Below are positions 1-8,669 of a DNA stretch of 64,000 nucleotides, piece after piece. The position numbers and the translations under genes are program-made. The notes under the pieces are model-generated. The model was given only the letters and a program-made list of their open reading frames with translations, was not told the DNA's origin and did no database searches. The stretch is from Methylotenera_A sp031422335 (GTDB lineage: Bacteria > Pseudomonadota > Gammaproteobacteria > Burkholderiales > Methylophilaceae): positions 124,001-188,000 of the forward strand of contig JANOQW010000034.1 of the NCBI GenBank assembly GCA_031422335.1, read 5' to 3'. Every line of letters starts with the position of its first letter. The first letter of the stretch is position 1.

Positions 1-134
1 TTAGGCAATTCCACCACGCCCGGATTGGTCATGGGTGCGGTCACCATAAAAATCACCAACAATACCAGCGTTACGTCAATATACGGCACGACGTTAATTT
101 GGTTCATCATGCGGCGTTTGCGGGTTCTGCTCAT
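1..134 (-). CDS. tolR: TolR (ExbD/TolR family), N-terminal part cut by window edge
   Basis: Only the first 44 codons are present; the gene runs off the left edge. The visible residues are a short basic N-terminus (MSRTRKRRMMNQINVVPYID), then one hydrophobic segment of about 20 residues containing TLVLLVIFMVTAP. This is the cytoplasmic tail and single membrane helix of TolR, and Asp20 is the expected proton-channel aspartate. TolR works with TolQ in the inner-membrane motor that energises TolA for outer-membrane constriction. It starts 9 bp after tolQ on the same strand, the normal tolQR order. An ExbD paralogue is possible, but the ybgC-tolQ context favours TolR. Confidence 0.9.
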   Translation of the reverse strand, partial: MSRTRKRRMMNQINVVPYIDVTLVLLVIFMVTAPMTNPGVVELP

Positions 135-143
135 CGCACACTC

Positions 144-830
144 CTAAGATTTACGCTGAAGGATATTGGTAAACTCTTCCATAAAGCTTTCGTAACGTAC
201 CGACAATCTATCTACGCTGCTTGCGAACCGATTATAAGCAATGACCGCAGGAATCGCTGCAAATAAACCAATAGCGGTGGCCACCAGCGCCTCAGCAATA
301 CCTGGGGCGACTTGGCTCAACGTAGCTTGTGCCACATTTGAAAGGCCACGGAACGAGTTCATAATGCCCCACACTGTGCCAAATAAACCAATATATGGGC
401 TAACCGACCCAACGCTGGCGAGAAACGGTAAATGCGCGTCTAAGTCATCTAACTCGCGATTGTAAGCGGCGCGCATGGCGCGGCGCGAGCCTTCCATCAC
501 ATCACTAATTTCCATTTTTCCTTCAGCGCGGTTTTGCTGGCGATGGCGGATAAATTCTTTGAAGCCAGCCTCAAAAATACTGGCCATGCCCTGCGGCTTG
601 CGACGGCCAGCGGTTAAGCCATCATACAACTTATTCAGTTCGCCACCGCTCCAAAATGCACTTTCAAACTCTTCCGATTCTTTCTCGGCGCGTTTAATGG
701 TGGCCACTTTAATAAAAATATACCACCATGAGTACAGTGAGGTAATCAGTAAAATTAGCATCACCGCCTGTACTGGCAAGCTGGCGCCTAAGATTAACGA
801 AAATAAAGACATATCGTTTGCTACATTCAT
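144..830 (-). CDS. tolQ: TolQ, MotA/TolQ/ExbB proton channel protein
   Basis: A 228-residue inner-membrane protein of usual TolQ length. It has a first hydrophobic helix near residues 17-40, a long cytoplasmic loop with charged residues and the TAGRRKPQG stretch, and two more helices near 133-160 and 170-197. The LASVGSVSPYIGLFGTVWGIMNSF segment is the conserved MotA/TolQ/ExbB signature, and the Thr/Ser-rich last helices line the proton path with TolR. Its start overlaps the ybgC stop by 4 bp, so the two are probably translationally coupled, and tolR follows. This is the beginning of the standard ybgC-tolQRAB-pal cluster. Confidence 0.96.
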   Translation of the reverse strand: MNVANDMSLFSLILGASLPVQAVMLILLITSLYSWWYIFIKVATIKRAEKESEEFESAFWSGGELNKLYDGLTAGRRKPQGMASIFEAGFKEFIRHRQQNRAEGKMEISDVMEGSRRAMRAAYNRELDDLDAHLPFLASVGSVSPYIGLFGTVWGIMNSFRGLSNVAQATLSQVAPGIAEALVATAIGLFAAIPAVIAYNRFASSVDRLSVRYESFMEEFTNILQRKS

Positions 831-1285
831 GGTGTCTCCAAGGCTATAAATTTGGGATTAAGAGTTTGAATTAAAGGTTTTGCCACTTGTAAAATTGTGG
901 CAGGAATACGCGTGGGTTTAAAGGTGTGGCTATTGACAAAAGCGGCTTTGACTTGTGCTTCAATTAACACTTCGTCATCGCGTAAAATGCTTTGTGCACA
1001 CTGCCAACTGCTGTTACCAAGCGCAGTTAAGTGGCATTTTATGGTGAGTAAATCGTTAAACTTGGCTGGTTTTTTAAACTGTATTTGTAAGCTATGCACC
1101 ACAATGACCACCTGCAAATGATCGCGCAAATCGGTTTGTTCGAAGCCCAAAGCACGCAACCACTCAGTGCGGGCGCGCTCCATAAAATTGAGATAATTGG
1201 AATGATACACCACACCGCCAGCGTCGGTGTCTTCGTAATACACGCGCACTGGCCAGCTGAATGTTGAGTTGCTATTCACAAGCAA
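827..1285 (-). CDS. ybgC: YbgC acyl-CoA thioesterase (4HBT hotdog fold)
   Basis: A 152-residue single-domain hotdog thioesterase. The signature VYYEDTDAGGVVYHSNYL lies at about residues 15-32, with the catalytic aspartate of the family at Asp21 and the associated His28; ERARTEWL follows. YbgC hydrolyses short acyl-CoAs and is the first gene of tol-pal operons in many proteobacteria, where it may touch phospholipid metabolism. Here it precedes tolQ with a 4-bp overlap. It is separated from ruvB by a 117-bp gap carrying a copy of the 39-bp palindrome, which suggests the tol transcript starts in that gap. Confidence 0.95.
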   Translation of the reverse strand: MLVNSNSTFSWPVRVYYEDTDAGGVVYHSNYLNFMERARTEWLRALGFEQTDLRDHLQVVIVVHSLQIQFKKPAKFNDLLTIKCHLTALGNSSWQCAQSILRDDEVLIEAQVKAAFVNSHTFKPTRIPATILQVAKPLIQTLNPKFIALETP

Positions 1286-1330
1286 ATTCTAACATACATA
1301 TTTTATTTATAGCATAGTGATAAATTTTTA

Positions 1331-1369
1331 ATGCCCTGCAAGCAAGTATCCATGCGGTTCGCAGGGCAT
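1331..1369 (+). repeat. 39-bp palindromic repeat, copy 1 (ruvB-ybgC gap)
   Basis: Arms ATGCCCTGCAAGC and GGTTCGCAGGGCAT can pair around a loop matching AATATCCATGC at 9 or more positions (AGTATCCATGC here). It lies 33 bp beyond the ruvB stop and 45 bp upstream of the ybgC start, so it could also act as a ruvB transcript end. It matches the copies at 12035 and 34233 over most of its length. Confidence 0.9.
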
Positions 1370-1402
1370 GTCTTTGATTATTGTCTTACGACTGAAGCGT
1401 GT

Positions 1403-2440
1403 TTATTGTTGAAAAACTTCGCCTGTGGCTAATATTTTTGGCACTGGTAAACCAAAGTGCTGATACGCCAAACTAGTGGCGACGCGGCCGCGCGGGGTGC
1501 GCATTAAATAACCTTGCTGAATCAAATAAGGTTCTAACACGTCCTCAATGGTGTCGCGTTCTTCGCCAATAGCAGCCGCCAAGTTATCTAATCCCACAGG
1601 CCCGCCACCGAATTTTTCTAGTACCGCGCTGAGTAATTTTCTATCCATTACATCAAAGCCCAGCTTATCAACATCGAGCATTTTTAGTGCTGCATCGGCC
1701 ACTTCGCTGCTGACAATGCCATCGGCCTTAACTTGTGCATAATCACGCACACGGCGCAATAATCTGTTGGCAATACGCGGCGTGCCGCGCGAGCGTTTGG
1801 CGACTTCAACAGCACCAGTTTCGGTAATTTCCACTTCTAGCAAACCCGCACTACGATGGACAATTCGACCTAATTCTTCAGAAGTGTAAAACTCTAAGCG
1901 CGACACAATGCCAAAGCGGTCACGTAATGGATTGGTGAGCATGCCCGCTCTGGTTGTTGCGCCAATTAAGGTGAATGGCGGCAAATCTAATCTCACCGAC
2001 CTTGCCGCTGGGCCTTCGCCTATCATAATATCCAGCCGATAATCTTCCATAGCGGGGTACAAAATCTCCTCAACCACAGGAGAAAGCCGATGAATCTCGT
2101 CAATAAACAGCACGTCATTGGGTTCTAAATTAGTCAGTAGCGCAGCCAAATCACCCGCCCGCTCTAGCACGGGGCCAGAGGTTTGGCGCATATTCACACC
2201 CATTTCGCGCGCAATAATATGTGCCAAAGTGGTTTTACCTAAACCTGGCGGGCCAAATAATAATACGTGGTCTAGCGCCTCGCTGCGGCCACGCGCGGCG
2301 TTGATGAAAATCTCTAACTGGCTGCGGGCTTTTTCTTGGCCGACATATTCATCAAGTACTTTTGGGCGCAATGCGCGCTCTAACGCCTCTTCTTGAGGGT
2401 TTTCGGTAACTGGGGCAATCAGGCGGTCGGTTTCTATCAT
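1403..2440 (-). CDS. ruvB: RuvB, Holliday junction branch-migration ATPase
   Basis: A 345-residue AAA+ helicase of normal length. Walker A is GPPGLGKT at residues 63-70, Walker B is DEIH at 114-117, the sensor-1 region GATTRAGMLTNPLRDRFG follows, and the C-terminal winged helix contains PRGR. With RuvA it drives branch migration of Holliday junctions before RuvC cuts them. Here ruvB is separated from ruvA and ruvC by the four-gene accessory operon at 2503-8643, which seems to have been placed inside the ruv neighbourhood. The gap of 62 bp to the upstream GGDEF/EAL gene leaves room for its own promoter. Confidence 0.97.
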   Translation of the reverse strand: MIETDRLIAPVTENPQEEALERALRPKVLDEYVGQEKARSQLEIFINAARGRSEALDHVLLFGPPGLGKTTLAHIIAREMGVNMRQTSGPVLERAGDLAALLTNLEPNDVLFIDEIHRLSPVVEEILYPAMEDYRLDIMIGEGPAARSVRLDLPPFTLIGATTRAGMLTNPLRDRFGIVSRLEFYTSEELGRIVHRSAGLLEVEITETGAVEVAKRSRGTPRIANRLLRRVRDYAQVKADGIVSSEVADAALKMLDVDKLGFDVMDRKLLSAVLEKFGGGPVGLDNLAAAIGEERDTIEDVLEPYLIQQGYLMRTPRGRVATSLAYQHFGLPVPKILATGEVFQQ

Positions 2441-2502
2441 ATCTATTCATCAACTAAATAACTTATAAACAACCCATCCATATTATCAGCCAAACCCTCT
2501 AT

Positions 2503-4629
2503 TTAGCTAAACACTGAAAAATTCTCTATCAATTTTTTAATGGGAATAGGCTCGCCTAAATAAAGCCCTTGGCCATAATGCACGCCAATGATTTTGAGCT
2601 CTTTTAAAATGGCTTGATTCTCAACAAACTCAGCCACGGTTTTAATGTTCATGGCCTCGGCCACGCTATGAATCGAGCGCACCATGGCGTGGTCTATTTT
2701 ATTGGTGTGCATATCTTTGACAAACGACCCATCAATTTTTAGATAATCTACCTCAAAATTTTTGAGATACATAAACGATGACATGCCGCTGCCAAAATCA
2801 TCTAAGGCAAAACTGCAACCCAGCTTTCTTAAAGCCGTAAACAACTGAATGGTATTTTTTAAATTGACTATCGCGGCAGTTTCGGTAATTTCAAAGCAAA
2901 TACATTCAGGCGGAATGGCGTAAATCACAAATTGCTCACGAATATACCCAAGCAAACTTTTATCGCCCAGCGAGGTGCCCGATAAATTGATTGAGAATAC
3001 GTAGTTACATTTTTCGCCACTTTTATTGAGCAATTGGCGATAAGTAGAAAAAGTATTTCTAATCACCCAGCGATCAATATTCGGCATCAGCAAATAACGC
3101 TCTGCCGAAGGAATAAAAGTAACCGGCAACATAATATTACCGTCTAAACTAATTTTACGAATCAATACTTCATAATGATGTTGCTGAGAATCGGCGCCAG
3201 TTTCAGAGGTGGATGCCAGCGGCACAATGGGCTGGCAATATAGCATAAATTGCTCATCATCAATTTCGTCAGTAATATCCGAAATGGCTTCAACAGCGCT
3301 TCTGCGCTGCTTGACTTCCACATCGCCATGGCTGAATAAAAAACTTTGGTTGCGGCCTGCATTTTTGGCGGAGTAGCAGGCCATATCAGCGGCATGGACA
3401 ATATCACTGACGTTGTCAAAGTTAGCATTAATCACCACAATGCCAATACTGACGCCAATATTGAAAATTTTATCTTCGTGAATAAAACGATAATCTTGTA
3501 CTAATTTAAGCAATGTATTGGTAATTTGGTTGGCATCAGCCAAGCTACAATTCTCTAGTAGCAAGCCAAACTCATCACCACCCAAGCGCGCCAGAGTATC
3601 TCGATCACGCATTCTGTTGGCCAACAACACACTCACTTGACGCAGCAGTTCATCGCCCGCCGAGTGGCCGCAAGTATCGTTGACCAATTTAAACTGATCT
3701 AAATCTAAGTAGCAAAATACATGCTGAGCACCGATTTCATGCACACTTTTCAAGCTACGCTCTAGCCGCACCTCAAACTCACGCCGATTGATTAAACCTG
3801 TTAAATCGTCATGCTGCGCTTGATGCGTCAACATTGAAGTTGCATCGTTAATTTTATCTTGCATCACTTCATAGGCGTTTTTTAAACTGCTCGCCATTGA
3901 ATTAAAGCCTTTTTGCAGAGTTTTAAGTTCGCCACTAGAATTTTCAATAATCGTATGCGCAAACATGCCTTCACCCACTTTATTGACCGCATATGCAATC
4001 TCTTGAATCGGTTTGGTAATATTGCGGCCTATCCACCAAGCAATTAGGGCACTCAACAACAAGCCAAATAAACTAATAATTAATATTTTGGTCATTAAAT
4101 CTTGCTTAAGATTTTGCAAGCTCAAATTACTCAGCTCAACATATACATTGCCAATGTGTAAGTCCCCATACGGTTTTGTGGTAGAGGTTTCTGCCTCGTA
4201 TAAATTAGTAAAATCATCTATCTCTACCAAGCTGCGATGAATGACAGAAGTAAAAATAGTGCCATCTTTAAGTTTAAAATCAGACAAATTATTTTGCGTT
4301 ATTTTGCTAATGATTTCTTGAGAGATTTGTCGCCCGCTTAAAGCTAATACTCTACCTTGCTTATCCAGCACCAATACAGTTCTTAAGTCTTGTTCGTTGG
4401 CCAGCGCTTGTTGGGCAAGGCCTTGCAATATTTGCTTGTTGCCTGATATTACGCCGTACTCGGCTGCTGGTGCCAGCTGTGCCGCAATAATACGACCACG
4501 ATCTCGTAGAGATTGATTTAATACTCCGAATACGTTGGAGATGGCGTAGCCCGCTAATATCATCGAAAACAATAAGGCTGGAATGGTGCCTAGGAAAATA
4601 ACGCGCGTTTTTATGCCTAAATTTTTCAT
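2503..4629 (-). CDS. Periplasm-sensing bifunctional GGDEF/EAL c-di-GMP protein
   Basis: A 708-residue inner-membrane protein. Order: membrane helix at about 9-32; a periplasmic domain of about 150 residues whose start (LRDRGRIIAAQLAPAAEYGV) resembles CHASE8/BarA-type sensors; a second helix at about 180-201; HAMP at about 202-255; GGDEF domain with intact GGDEF near residue 347; and a C-terminal EAL domain. The EAL motif reads EVL near 485, but the metal and catalytic residues appear kept (NLSG, EITET, DDFGSG near 610, KIDGSF, EFVEN), so both synthesis and breakdown of c-di-GMP are possible. The start overlaps the binding-protein gene by 4 bp, suggesting coupled expression and that the binding protein supplies its periplasmic signal (inference). 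Confidence 0.92.
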   Translation of the reverse strand: MKNLGIKTRVIFLGTIPALLFSMILAGYAISNVFGVLNQSLRDRGRIIAAQLAPAAEYGVISGNKQILQGLAQQALANEQDLRTVLVLDKQGRVLALSGRQISQEIISKITQNNLSDFKLKDGTIFTSVIHRSLVEIDDFTNLYEAETSTTKPYGDLHIGNVYVELSNLSLQNLKQDLMTKILIISLFGLLLSALIAWWIGRNITKPIQEIAYAVNKVGEGMFAHTIIENSSGELKTLQKGFNSMASSLKNAYEVMQDKINDATSMLTHQAQHDDLTGLINRREFEVRLERSLKSVHEIGAQHVFCYLDLDQFKLVNDTCGHSAGDELLRQVSVLLANRMRDRDTLARLGGDEFGLLLENCSLADANQITNTLLKLVQDYRFIHEDKIFNIGVSIGIVVINANFDNVSDIVHAADMACYSAKNAGRNQSFLFSHGDVEVKQRRSAVEAISDITDEIDDEQFMLYCQPIVPLASTSETGADSQQHHYEVLIRKISLDGNIMLPVTFIPSAERYLLMPNIDRWVIRNTFSTYRQLLNKSGEKCNYVFSINLSGTSLGDKSLLGYIREQFVIYAIPPECICFEITETAAIVNLKNTIQLFTALRKLGCSFALDDFGSGMSSFMYLKNFEVDYLKIDGSFVKDMHTNKIDHAMVRSIHSVAEAMNIKTVAEFVENQAILKELKIIGVHYGQGLYLGEPIPIKKLIENFSVFS

Positions 4630-5615
4630 GGTTGGCTTTCTAAAGCTAACATTTTTTTATTAATGACGCTTTCATCCGCCATTTGAATATTCAGCGACCG
4701 CGCAACCTGATAATTTAAAGCCACAGAGAAATATTTAGGTGCTTGCGGCGGCGGTAATAGGCTAGACGCTTGCTGCGATTTAATTGAGATTTCTACCGCT
4801 TGCTTAGCCAATTGCTTACTGGTGCTGTACACCGCAGCCAAAGCGCCTGCACGTACATAAGATTGTGAAAAACCAAACACGGGTTTTTGGTGGCGATAGC
4901 TGGTCAGTAAAATAGGTTGCACAGTTTCTCGCGTATAAACCAGTGAATCTGGAATCGCCATCAGCGCATCGGATATTTCTAGCAGGGTGGTTAGATGTGG
5001 AATCAAATCTGATTCTTTTTGGATACTTTCTTGCAAAATATTAAATTGCGCACTTTCGCCCGTGTCTCTTATATCTTCCATATCTAACGAAGAGTTTGGC
5101 CCCAACAGTACACCTAAATTTTTAGCTTCTGGCAGTACGGTTTTAATCAGCGAAAAGCGTCTTGCATAGGGCTGATCAAGCACAATAGCACTTAGGTTTC
5201 CTAGCTCACGCCTACTACTGGCTAATAGACTATTAAAAGTGGGTAAGGGTGTAAACACGCCTAAAACAGGCGTAGTCAACTTAAGCTTGCTAGAGGCCAC
5301 TAGCGCTTTAACACCCAACGCAATCACCAACTCACTGTTTTCTGCAACAACCAGTTTTTCTGCTTCGCTTAAATCAATCACTTTTACGCGAAAATTAGTG
5401 GTTTTGCTATTGATTAGCTCTAGCTTAAATGCTTCTATAAACTCAAGATTGGTATCGGTAGGCGCGCTCATGACAATGGTAATGCCCGTATATGCATGCG
5501 CAAAATAAGGCACAAATAAGCCGATTACCAATATAAAACTGGTCAGTAAGTTTGCGACACATGCATTTTTAAGTCTTAACAAAATACGTTCATTCAATTT
5601 TCTAAATTTAGACAA
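4626..5615 (-). CDS. Orphan ABC-type periplasmic substrate-binding protein
   Basis: A 329-residue exported protein. A hydrophobic segment (LLTSFILVIGLFVPYFAHA, about residues 23-41) looks like a signal peptide with a long basic n-region. The body resembles the ABC_sub_bind family (PF04392/COG2984): YTGITIVMSAP, VIALGVKALVASS, VLGVFTPLPTFNSLL and LPEAKNLGVLLGPNSS. No permease or ATPase gene lies nearby, so it is unlikely to serve a classical importer here. It lies 12 bp after the TonB receptor and overlaps the GGDEF/EAL gene, so a role as ligand sensor for that enzyme is plausible. The ligand cannot be read from sequence; relatives are linked to tryptophan/tyrosine and other small molecules. 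Confidence 0.82.
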   Translation of the reverse strand: MSKFRKLNERILLRLKNACVANLLTSFILVIGLFVPYFAHAYTGITIVMSAPTDTNLEFIEAFKLELINSKTTNFRVKVIDLSEAEKLVVAENSELVIALGVKALVASSKLKLTTPVLGVFTPLPTFNSLLASSRRELGNLSAIVLDQPYARRFSLIKTVLPEAKNLGVLLGPNSSLDMEDIRDTGESAQFNILQESIQKESDLIPHLTTLLEISDALMAIPDSLVYTRETVQPILLTSYRHQKPVFGFSQSYVRAGALAAVYSTSKQLAKQAVEISIKSQQASSLLPPPQAPKYFSVALNYQVARSLNIQMADESVINKKMLALESQP

Positions 5616-5627
5616 AATAATTGGCTA

Positions 5628-7757
5628 CTAAAAATCTAACCTTAAATTAATACGGCCGCGGCGTTTCAGTGTGTTGTAATCGGCAAACTCTTCATAATGG
5701 GTATTAAACAAATTCTCTACCATGGCAGATATTTCACCGTTCCATTTTCCTGTATTAAATTTTCGCGCCACTCTAATATCACATCTTCTAGTTAAATCGA
5801 CCGGGTCGCCATCCCCCAACTGGGTAGTCTCACTACTTTGGTAATAAGCCAAGCTGGTATCCCAGCCATTTTTAAAATCATGTGTAAGCATGGCCGTGAG
5901 CGTATTCACTGGCATAGATTTGGTAAAGTTTTTTTCTAGGCCCATGTGAGTTTCACGAATTCGAATGTGCGAGTGATTCAACAATAAGTTAGTTCTTGCC
6001 CCTATTTTCCAATTGGTTTGCAACTCTATGCCTTCCACCTTTGCCGAACCACTGTTTAAACCAGTATCTACGTTGGTAGGATTTACCAACTGCACATCTG
6101 CTGGCACAATAAAAGTACGCTCATTAAAACGAATCACGTCAGTAATTTCGTCACTAAAAATACGTGCATCCAACTGCACGCCGCCCAGCTTGCCAACATA
6201 GCCTAATTCTTTTGAGATAATTTGTTCTGGGTTTACATTACCTGTATCTGCCAAAACTTGCTGCAAAATTAAGCGTGGCAATGGCGCTGCTAAAGTGGTG
6301 GCAATTGCATATTTTTGATCAAACTTTTCTTCCACGTAATTGGGTGTGCGTAGTGCGCTGGATATTCCCAAGCGCAAAGCGTGATTTGGATGCGGCTTAA
6401 AATTAAGGCTGGCGCGCGGCGAAATATCGGTACCAGTAAAATCGTTATGCTCCAACATGGCGCCAGTGTTCACTGTCCACATCTTATGCGGGCGCCATTC
6501 CACATGTCCAAATAATCGTTGCAAATCAAATTTATCGGTTTTTTTATTGCCCAAATAATGCGGTGCGTAAGTCCTATCTTGCCGCACACTCGCGCCCCAT
6601 ACCGCGCGGATATTGGTGCCCAAACCAAAGATATGCTGCGCTTCAATATCGGTGCGTTCTGTAATCACTTCATTATTGATATAGATGCTATCGCTCACCA
6701 AACCTGCCGCAATAATGGGACCAAACACAGGGTCAAGTAATGCGATAAGTGGGCGTAAATTAACGGATGTTGTTTCGTCATCTGAACGGTCGTGGCTATG
6801 ATAAGCTTGCAACTGAAAGTCGCTGGTCTCGCTTAATTGGTGCTTCCAACGCACCAAGCCATAATAATTATTCATTTGCTTGGTGCGTGGCAAAAATACG
6901 AGGTCGGATTCTTCTATATCACCTTCTCCTCGCGCGCCTTCGGTTAAACCAAACTCAAACTCAAAATTATTAATTAGATTAAATTGATAATCGGCTTGCG
7001 CATTGGCAAATCGCGTACGTTTAAAATCATTACGGTCGTCTAAACCGTCATCTTGCCGATAACCAGTGGTCACGCGATAGGCTAAATCGCCAGTTTTTCC
7101 AGCATGACGATAAAACGCTTCGTTACGACCATTGCCGTGGGTAGCAAGCACTGTGTTGGCAGGTGTTTCTGAGGGGGTAGAAGTTAAAATGTTCACTGTC
7201 GCTGCAAACGCATTGGCACCATAACTTGCTGCATTGGGGCCGCGCGTAATTTCTATACGCTCAATGTCCATCAACGCAATCGGCAGCTCGCTCCAGTTTA
7301 CGCCGCCAAACAATGGGGTATAAACCGAACGGCCATTAATGAGTACTTGCATATTACCTGGGTAAGCGGTGTTCATCCCGTGATAGCTGACTGCATGATT
7401 GGTGTTATAGACATACCCAGCATTCACGCCAACGTACATGCCTGGTACTAATCTGAATAATTCAGGAATATCAATAGCGCCAGAAGCGCGAATGGTCGCA
7501 CGATCAATCACCGTGACTGCTGATGGTGCATCTGCGACAGATTGCGACAGCCTAGAAACAGTAAGCACTTTAGGTAGCTCGCCTAAATAATCATCTTCGG
7601 ATAATCCATCGCTAAGCGCCACTGGATAAGGCATTTGTGCGTCTTTTTCTTTGTCTGTCGCTTCCTCTGCATATGCTTGTGAATGTGCAAAGTGACTTGC
7701 TAAAAACAGCGCTGCGTATAAAAGTTTAAGTTGTTTTGCCATACTATTTTTAAACAA
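5628..7757 (-). CDS. TonB-dependent outer-membrane receptor
   Basis: A 709-residue outer-membrane receptor. It has a signal peptide ending near AYA (about residue 30), then a plug domain beginning VLTVSRLSQSVADAPSAVTVIDRATIRASGAIDIPELFRLVPG (about 64-106). IERIEITRGPNAASYGANAFAATVNI follows, and a long beta-barrel ends in RRGRINLRLDF with the terminal Phe required for barrel assembly. Such receptors import scarce ligands (siderophores, cobalamin, oligosaccharides) using TonB energy. The substrate is unknown. It overlaps the upstream DUF4349 gene by 8 bp; a second possible start at 7742 (MAKQLKLLY) gives a tidier signal peptide and removes the overlap. It is cotranscribed with the binding protein and the GGDEF/EAL enzyme. 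Confidence 0.93.
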   Translation of the reverse strand: MFKNSMAKQLKLLYAALFLASHFAHSQAYAEEATDKEKDAQMPYPVALSDGLSEDDYLGELPKVLTVSRLSQSVADAPSAVTVIDRATIRASGAIDIPELFRLVPGMYVGVNAGYVYNTNHAVSYHGMNTAYPGNMQVLINGRSVYTPLFGGVNWSELPIALMDIERIEITRGPNAASYGANAFAATVNILTSTPSETPANTVLATHGNGRNEAFYRHAGKTGDLAYRVTTGYRQDDGLDDRNDFKRTRFANAQADYQFNLINNFEFEFGLTEGARGEGDIEESDLVFLPRTKQMNNYYGLVRWKHQLSETSDFQLQAYHSHDRSDDETTSVNLRPLIALLDPVFGPIIAAGLVSDSIYINNEVITERTDIEAQHIFGLGTNIRAVWGASVRQDRTYAPHYLGNKKTDKFDLQRLFGHVEWRPHKMWTVNTGAMLEHNDFTGTDISPRASLNFKPHPNHALRLGISSALRTPNYVEEKFDQKYAIATTLAAPLPRLILQQVLADTGNVNPEQIISKELGYVGKLGGVQLDARIFSDEITDVIRFNERTFIVPADVQLVNPTNVDTGLNSGSAKVEGIELQTNWKIGARTNLLLNHSHIRIRETHMGLEKNFTKSMPVNTLTAMLTHDFKNGWDTSLAYYQSSETTQLGDGDPVDLTRRCDIRVARKFNTGKWNGEISAMVENLFNTHYEEFADYNTLKRRGRINLRLDF

Positions 7758-8643
7758 ATTTGGCTTTGATTTTCACCCAGTATTTGCGAATCAACCACAA
7801 CACTGGAATGCCGATTAATAGCCACGGAATCGCGCCCATCACAAACGTAATCACCGCACCAAAGCTTTCCATCATTACGCTGCCAGCATTTTTAAAAGCC
7901 CGTGCCACCGGCGCAAAAAAGCCTTGCTCTGTAATGCCTTGTGCGGCAGAGAAGTTAATATTGACTGCTACCAAATCGGTTTCTTGCGACAATATTTTGC
8001 GCATGCCCAACAGGCTATCTAGCTGACTCTGGGTATTCGCTAGCTCACGCTCCACCTCGATAATATCTTTAAATTTTGCACTTTTATCCGCCAACATTAA
8101 GCGTAACCTATCACGCAACTCGGTTAAATTTTTAATGCGCGCATCCGTATCTACCACTTGATTGGTTTTATCTTCACTGTCGCGACCATGTTGCAGCACT
8201 TCACCATTTTTAGCCAAACCATCCAAAAATATGGCCACATTTCTTGGTGGAACGCGCGCGCTCAAACTGGCAGAAGGTGGATTGTAGGGAGTTTCTTTGT
8301 TGTAATTTGCGCTTAACAATTCACAGTTAAGTGCTTCGCAATGCTTCACAGCCGCATCGAAACTGGCTTGCATTTGCTCGCTAGCGGTTTCTATCTGCAA
8401 GCTATGGCGCAGCGCGATGTATTTCTTTGTGCTGTTACTGTAGTTTCCAGGTTCAGAAATTTCAGTCAAACTTTGCTCAGCACCGCTTTGTTCTGCATCC
8501 GCTGCCATTTTACCCATGCTCGGCGCCATAGGTACAGGTTCAGAAGCTACATTCGGCGATGCTTCTGGCGCAGCGCTAGAAGACTGTTGGCCACAAGCAG
8601 CCAAAAATAACTGTAATATAACAATTAAAAAAATACGTTTCAT
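7750..8643 (-). CDS. DUF4349 lipoprotein with C-terminal membrane helix
   Basis: A 297-residue lipoprotein: signal MKRIFLIVILQLFLAACGQ with lipobox LAAC (Cys17). A low-complexity Ser/Ala/Pro linker follows, then a DUF4349 body (about 70-230) including SLSARVPPRNVAIFLDGL, the VVDTDARIKNL...RDRLRLMLADK coiled-coil-like stretch and LVAVNINF. A hydrophobic helix lies near 260-285 with a basic tail. DUF4349 proteins are envelope proteins of unknown function, sometimes next to signalling genes. It is the first gene of the four-gene operon that continues with the TonB receptor, whose start it overlaps. I cannot assign a reaction. Confidence 0.85.
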   Translation of the reverse strand: MKRIFLIVILQLFLAACGQQSSSAAPEASPNVASEPVPMAPSMGKMAADAEQSGAEQSLTEISEPGNYSNSTKKYIALRHSLQIETASEQMQASFDAAVKHCEALNCELLSANYNKETPYNPPSASLSARVPPRNVAIFLDGLAKNGEVLQHGRDSEDKTNQVVDTDARIKNLTELRDRLRLMLADKSAKFKDIIEVERELANTQSQLDSLLGMRKILSQETDLVAVNINFSAAQGITEQGFFAPVARAFKNAGSVMMESFGAVITFVMGAIPWLLIGIPVLWLIRKYWVKIKAKFV

Positions 8644-8669
8644 TTTCAGCTATCCTTATGAAGGTTGCT

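Noticed and set aside
586..615. ATGCCCTGCGGCTTGCG inside tolQ, similar to the outer arms of the 39-bp repeat
   Set aside because: The core AATATCCATGC and the second arm are missing, and the codons encode the ordinary RRKPQGM stretch of TolQ.
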